6,853 nucleotides of DNA. Source: Acetofilamentum sp. Its GTDB lineage: Bacteria > Bacteroidota > Bacteroidia > Bacteroidales > JAFGUD01. Under the pieces are notes generated by a model that worked only from the letters and a program-made list of their open reading frames with translations, had not been told where the DNA came from and made no database searches. The position numbers and the translations under genes are program-made. Location: NCBI GenBank assembly GCA_020722645.1, contig DYKL01000192.1, positions 1 through 6,853 on the forward strand, written 5' to 3'. Shown here piece after piece: positions 5,447 through 6,853 of this stretch (its first letter is position 1; every line of letters begins with the position of its first letter).

Positions 5447-5492
5447 TTGTAAATGTAAATTTTGTAAACATATTGTTTAAAATTGTAAACAA
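5447..5492. repeat. TTGTAAA direct repeats and inverted repeat between the regulator and lptE
   Basis: TTGTAAA occurs at 5447-5453, 5462-5468 and 5483-5489, with TTGTTTA (5473-5479) inverted among them. TTGTTTA (5473-5479) and TAAACAA (5486-5492) are perfect 7-bp arms around six bases, placed directly after the stop of the regulator. No U-run follows on the minus strand, so it is not a standard terminator. It could be a protein binding site, an mRNA hairpin or chance in AT-rich DNA. Confidence 0.4.
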
Positions 5493-6728
5493 CTATGTAT
5501 CAAGATTGTATTCTTTGATTTTTCTGTATAAAGTACGCTCTGAAATACCCAAATCGTCAGCAGCGGCTTTTCTTTTTCCTTTGTGTTTTGTCAGTGCTCT
5601 TTTGATAAGGTCTTTTTCCATATCTGCAAGCGAAAAATTAACATCTATAATTTCTTCAGTATCTTCAATGTTTGGTTTTACATAAGAAATATCTTGCTTG
5701 TCTTTTATTTCGTATGCTTTCTCAATAACTTGCTCTTGATTGGGAATATTATTTATTTTAAACTCCAAATCTTCGTCATTTATATTGTATTGAGATACAT
5801 TATGTTTTTTCAGCAATAAATTAACAATGCTTTTTATTTCGTCAGTGTCTTTTTTCACATCAATTAAAAATTTGAAAAGAAGTTCTCTTTCTCCCGAAAA
5901 ATTTTGCTGATTATCAGATTGAAAAAGGGAAGGGAGTTTTGTTGTGTTGAAATCCTTTAAATATCTTTTAATTGTTTCTCCGGTTATGTAACGGTCTTGT
6001 TCAATAATTGATATTTGTTCGGTAATATTTTTAAGTTGCCTTACATTTCCCTGCCAGTTATAGACTTCGAGCATTTCTTTTGCTTCGTCAGATAATCTGA
6101 GTGGTGGCATTTTGTATTTTTCGGCAAAATCAGAAGCAAATTTCAGGAAAAGTAAATATATATCTTCTTTTCTTTCTCTTAAAGGAGAAATGTGAATAGG
6201 GACAGTGCTTAGACGGTAATATAGGTCTTCTCTGAACTCTCCTTTTTCGATAGCTTTTGAAAAATCTACATTCGTAGCAGCGATAACTCTTACATCAGTT
6301 TTCTGAGTTTTTGATGAACCTACTCTAATAAATTCGCCGGTTTCTAAAACTCTGAGCAAACGTACCTGAGTAGAAAGCGGTAAATCGGCAACTTCGTCCA
6401 AAAAAATTGTTCCTTTGTCGGCAACTTCAAAGTAACCTTTTCTGCTTTCGTGTGCTCCTGTAAATGAACCTTTTTCGTGTCCGAAAAGTTCTGAATCTAT
6501 TGTCCCCTGCGGTATTGCGCCGCAGTTTACGGCTATATATGAATTATGTTTGCGACTACTGTAATTATGTATAACTTGTGAAAAAATTTCTTTACCTACA
6601 CCACTTTCACCTGTAATAAGCACTGATAAGTCGGTTTGAGCTACCTGAAGTGCTATTTCGAGAGCGTGATTGAGTTTTGGAGAATTGCCGATAATCCCAA
6701 AACGCATTTTTACTTGCTGAATATTCAT
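5493..6728 (-). CDS. Sigma-54-dependent transcriptional activator without sensor domain (AAA+ and Fis-type HTH)
   Basis: A 411-residue bacterial enhancer-binding protein that would use ATP hydrolysis to open promoters held by sigma-54 RNA polymerase. The AAA+ domain begins almost at the N-terminus (RFGIIGNSPKLNHALE). Walker A is GESGVGKE (40-47), the sigma-54-contacting loop is GSFTGA (87-92) in place of the usual GAFTGA, Walker B is TIFLDE (107-112), the arginine region REDLYYRL lies at 166-173, and sensor II is GNVRQL (227-232). A variable linker spans about 262-368. A Fis-type helix-turn-helix ends the protein (HKGKRKAAADDLGISERTL and YRK, about 382-403). No receiver, GAF or PAS domain precedes the ATPase, so activity must be set by level, a partner or the linker. 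The ATG at 6728 is preferred over the internal ATG at 6707, as family members carry a few residues before the RFGIIG motif. It is first in the run toward lptE and secG. Its targets are unknown; I saw no clear -24/-12 site in the window. Confidence 0.95.
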   Translation of the reverse strand: MNIQQVKMRFGIIGNSPKLNHALEIALQVAQTDLSVLITGESGVGKEIFSQVIHNYSSRKHNSYIAVNCGAIPQGTIDSELFGHEKGSFTGAHESRKGYFEVADKGTIFLDEVADLPLSTQVRLLRVLETGEFIRVGSSKTQKTDVRVIAATNVDFSKAIEKGEFREDLYYRLSTVPIHISPLRERKEDIYLLFLKFASDFAEKYKMPPLRLSDEAKEMLEVYNWQGNVRQLKNITEQISIIEQDRYITGETIKRYLKDFNTTKLPSLFQSDNQQNFSGERELLFKFLIDVKKDTDEIKSIVNLLLKKHNVSQYNINDEDLEFKINNIPNQEQVIEKAYEIKDKQDISYVKPNIEDTEEIIDVNFSLADMEKDLIKRALTKHKGKRKAAADDLGISERTLYRKIKEYNLDT

Positions 6729-6734
6729 AACTGA

Positions 6735-6752
6735 AATTTTGTCAGCAAAATT
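6735..6752. promoter_or_regulatory. Inverted repeat over the -7 element, possible operator
   Basis: AATTTTG (6735-6741), TCAG and CAAAATT (6746-6752) form a perfect 7-bp inverted repeat with a 4-base spacer. It covers the predicted -7 element and start site of the activator gene. A dimeric repressor, or the activator itself, could bind here, but AT-rich DNA gives such repeats by chance. Confidence 0.35.
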
Positions 6753-6776
6753 AATCTTTTTGTCCGAATTTTTAAA
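6746..6776 (-). promoter_or_regulatory. Promoter-like site for the sigma-54 activator gene
   Basis: On the minus strand TTTA (6776-6773), 19 bases and TAATTTTG (6753-6746) fit TTTG-N19-TAnnTTTG with one mismatch in the -33 element. The -7 element ends 17 bases before the ATG. The site looks like a housekeeping promoter, not a sigma-54 one. Confidence 0.55.
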
Positions 6777-6853
6777 TTTATATTTTTAGTTTTAATTTTT
6801 TTTTAACGGAACTTACTTTTAAAAAGCGTGGATTTACAGGGCTTTGCTGCTGA
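6777..6853. other. Right-edge sequence upstream of the activator, no gene identified
   Basis: The stretch from 6777 to about 6805 is almost pure A/T. The last 40 or so bases are GC-richer and could be the 3' end of a gene: minus-strand frames there reach stops giving tails SSKAL or KSTLFKSKFR. In many Bacteroidota miaB or another gene precedes this activator, but too little is visible to assign anything. Confidence 0.25.

Noticed and set aside
5473..5819. Plus-strand open frames opposite the activator's C-terminus
   Set aside because: They are antisense shadows of the linker and HTH coding sequence; no domain and no promoter.

Overview
The window looks like chromosomal DNA from a low-GC member of the Bacteroidota. 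Three things point there: the gene set (a DUF5606-type protein and the neighbourhood sigma-54 activator / LptE / TPR protein / SecG), promoter-like sites of the Bacteroidota form TTTG-N19-21-TAnnTTTG, and A-rich leaders without AGGAGG-type ribosome binding sites. I recognise the families but cannot name a genus.

Left part (1-1667). The minus strand carries the first 52 codons of a nitroreductase (290 down to 132). It is broken by a stop inside a more GC-rich, hairpin-forming stretch (1 to about 137) that runs off the window edge and looks like a repeat or mobile-element end. To its right lie a short CACTAAG repeat (311-338) and a near-perfect tandem array of twelve 28-bp units (351-686). The array runs into the 3' end of a membrane-anchored family 2 glycosyltransferase (minus, 672-1667), whose last four codons and stop lie inside the final unit.

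Middle (1668-2400). A divergent promoter pair separates the glycosyltransferase from a plus-strand DUF5606-type gene. That gene ends at a perfect 28-bp palindromic terminator, which also serves the convergent secG.

Right part (2401-6853). Four minus-strand genes lie in order of transcription: a sigma-54-dependent activator with no sensor domain, an LptE-type outer-membrane lipoprotein, a very Lys/Glu-rich TPR protein with internal repeats, and SecG. I know this as a recurrent Bacteroidota neighbourhood. It combines envelope assembly (LPS transport, Sec secretion) with a regulator, so a joint envelope role is plausible, but that is inference. Promoter-like sites precede the regulator and the TPR gene.

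I see no clear new multi-gene system. The strongest oddities are the 28-bp array, which is itself built from four diverged 7-mers and supplies a gene's stop codon, and the structured sequence that interrupts the nitroreductase.
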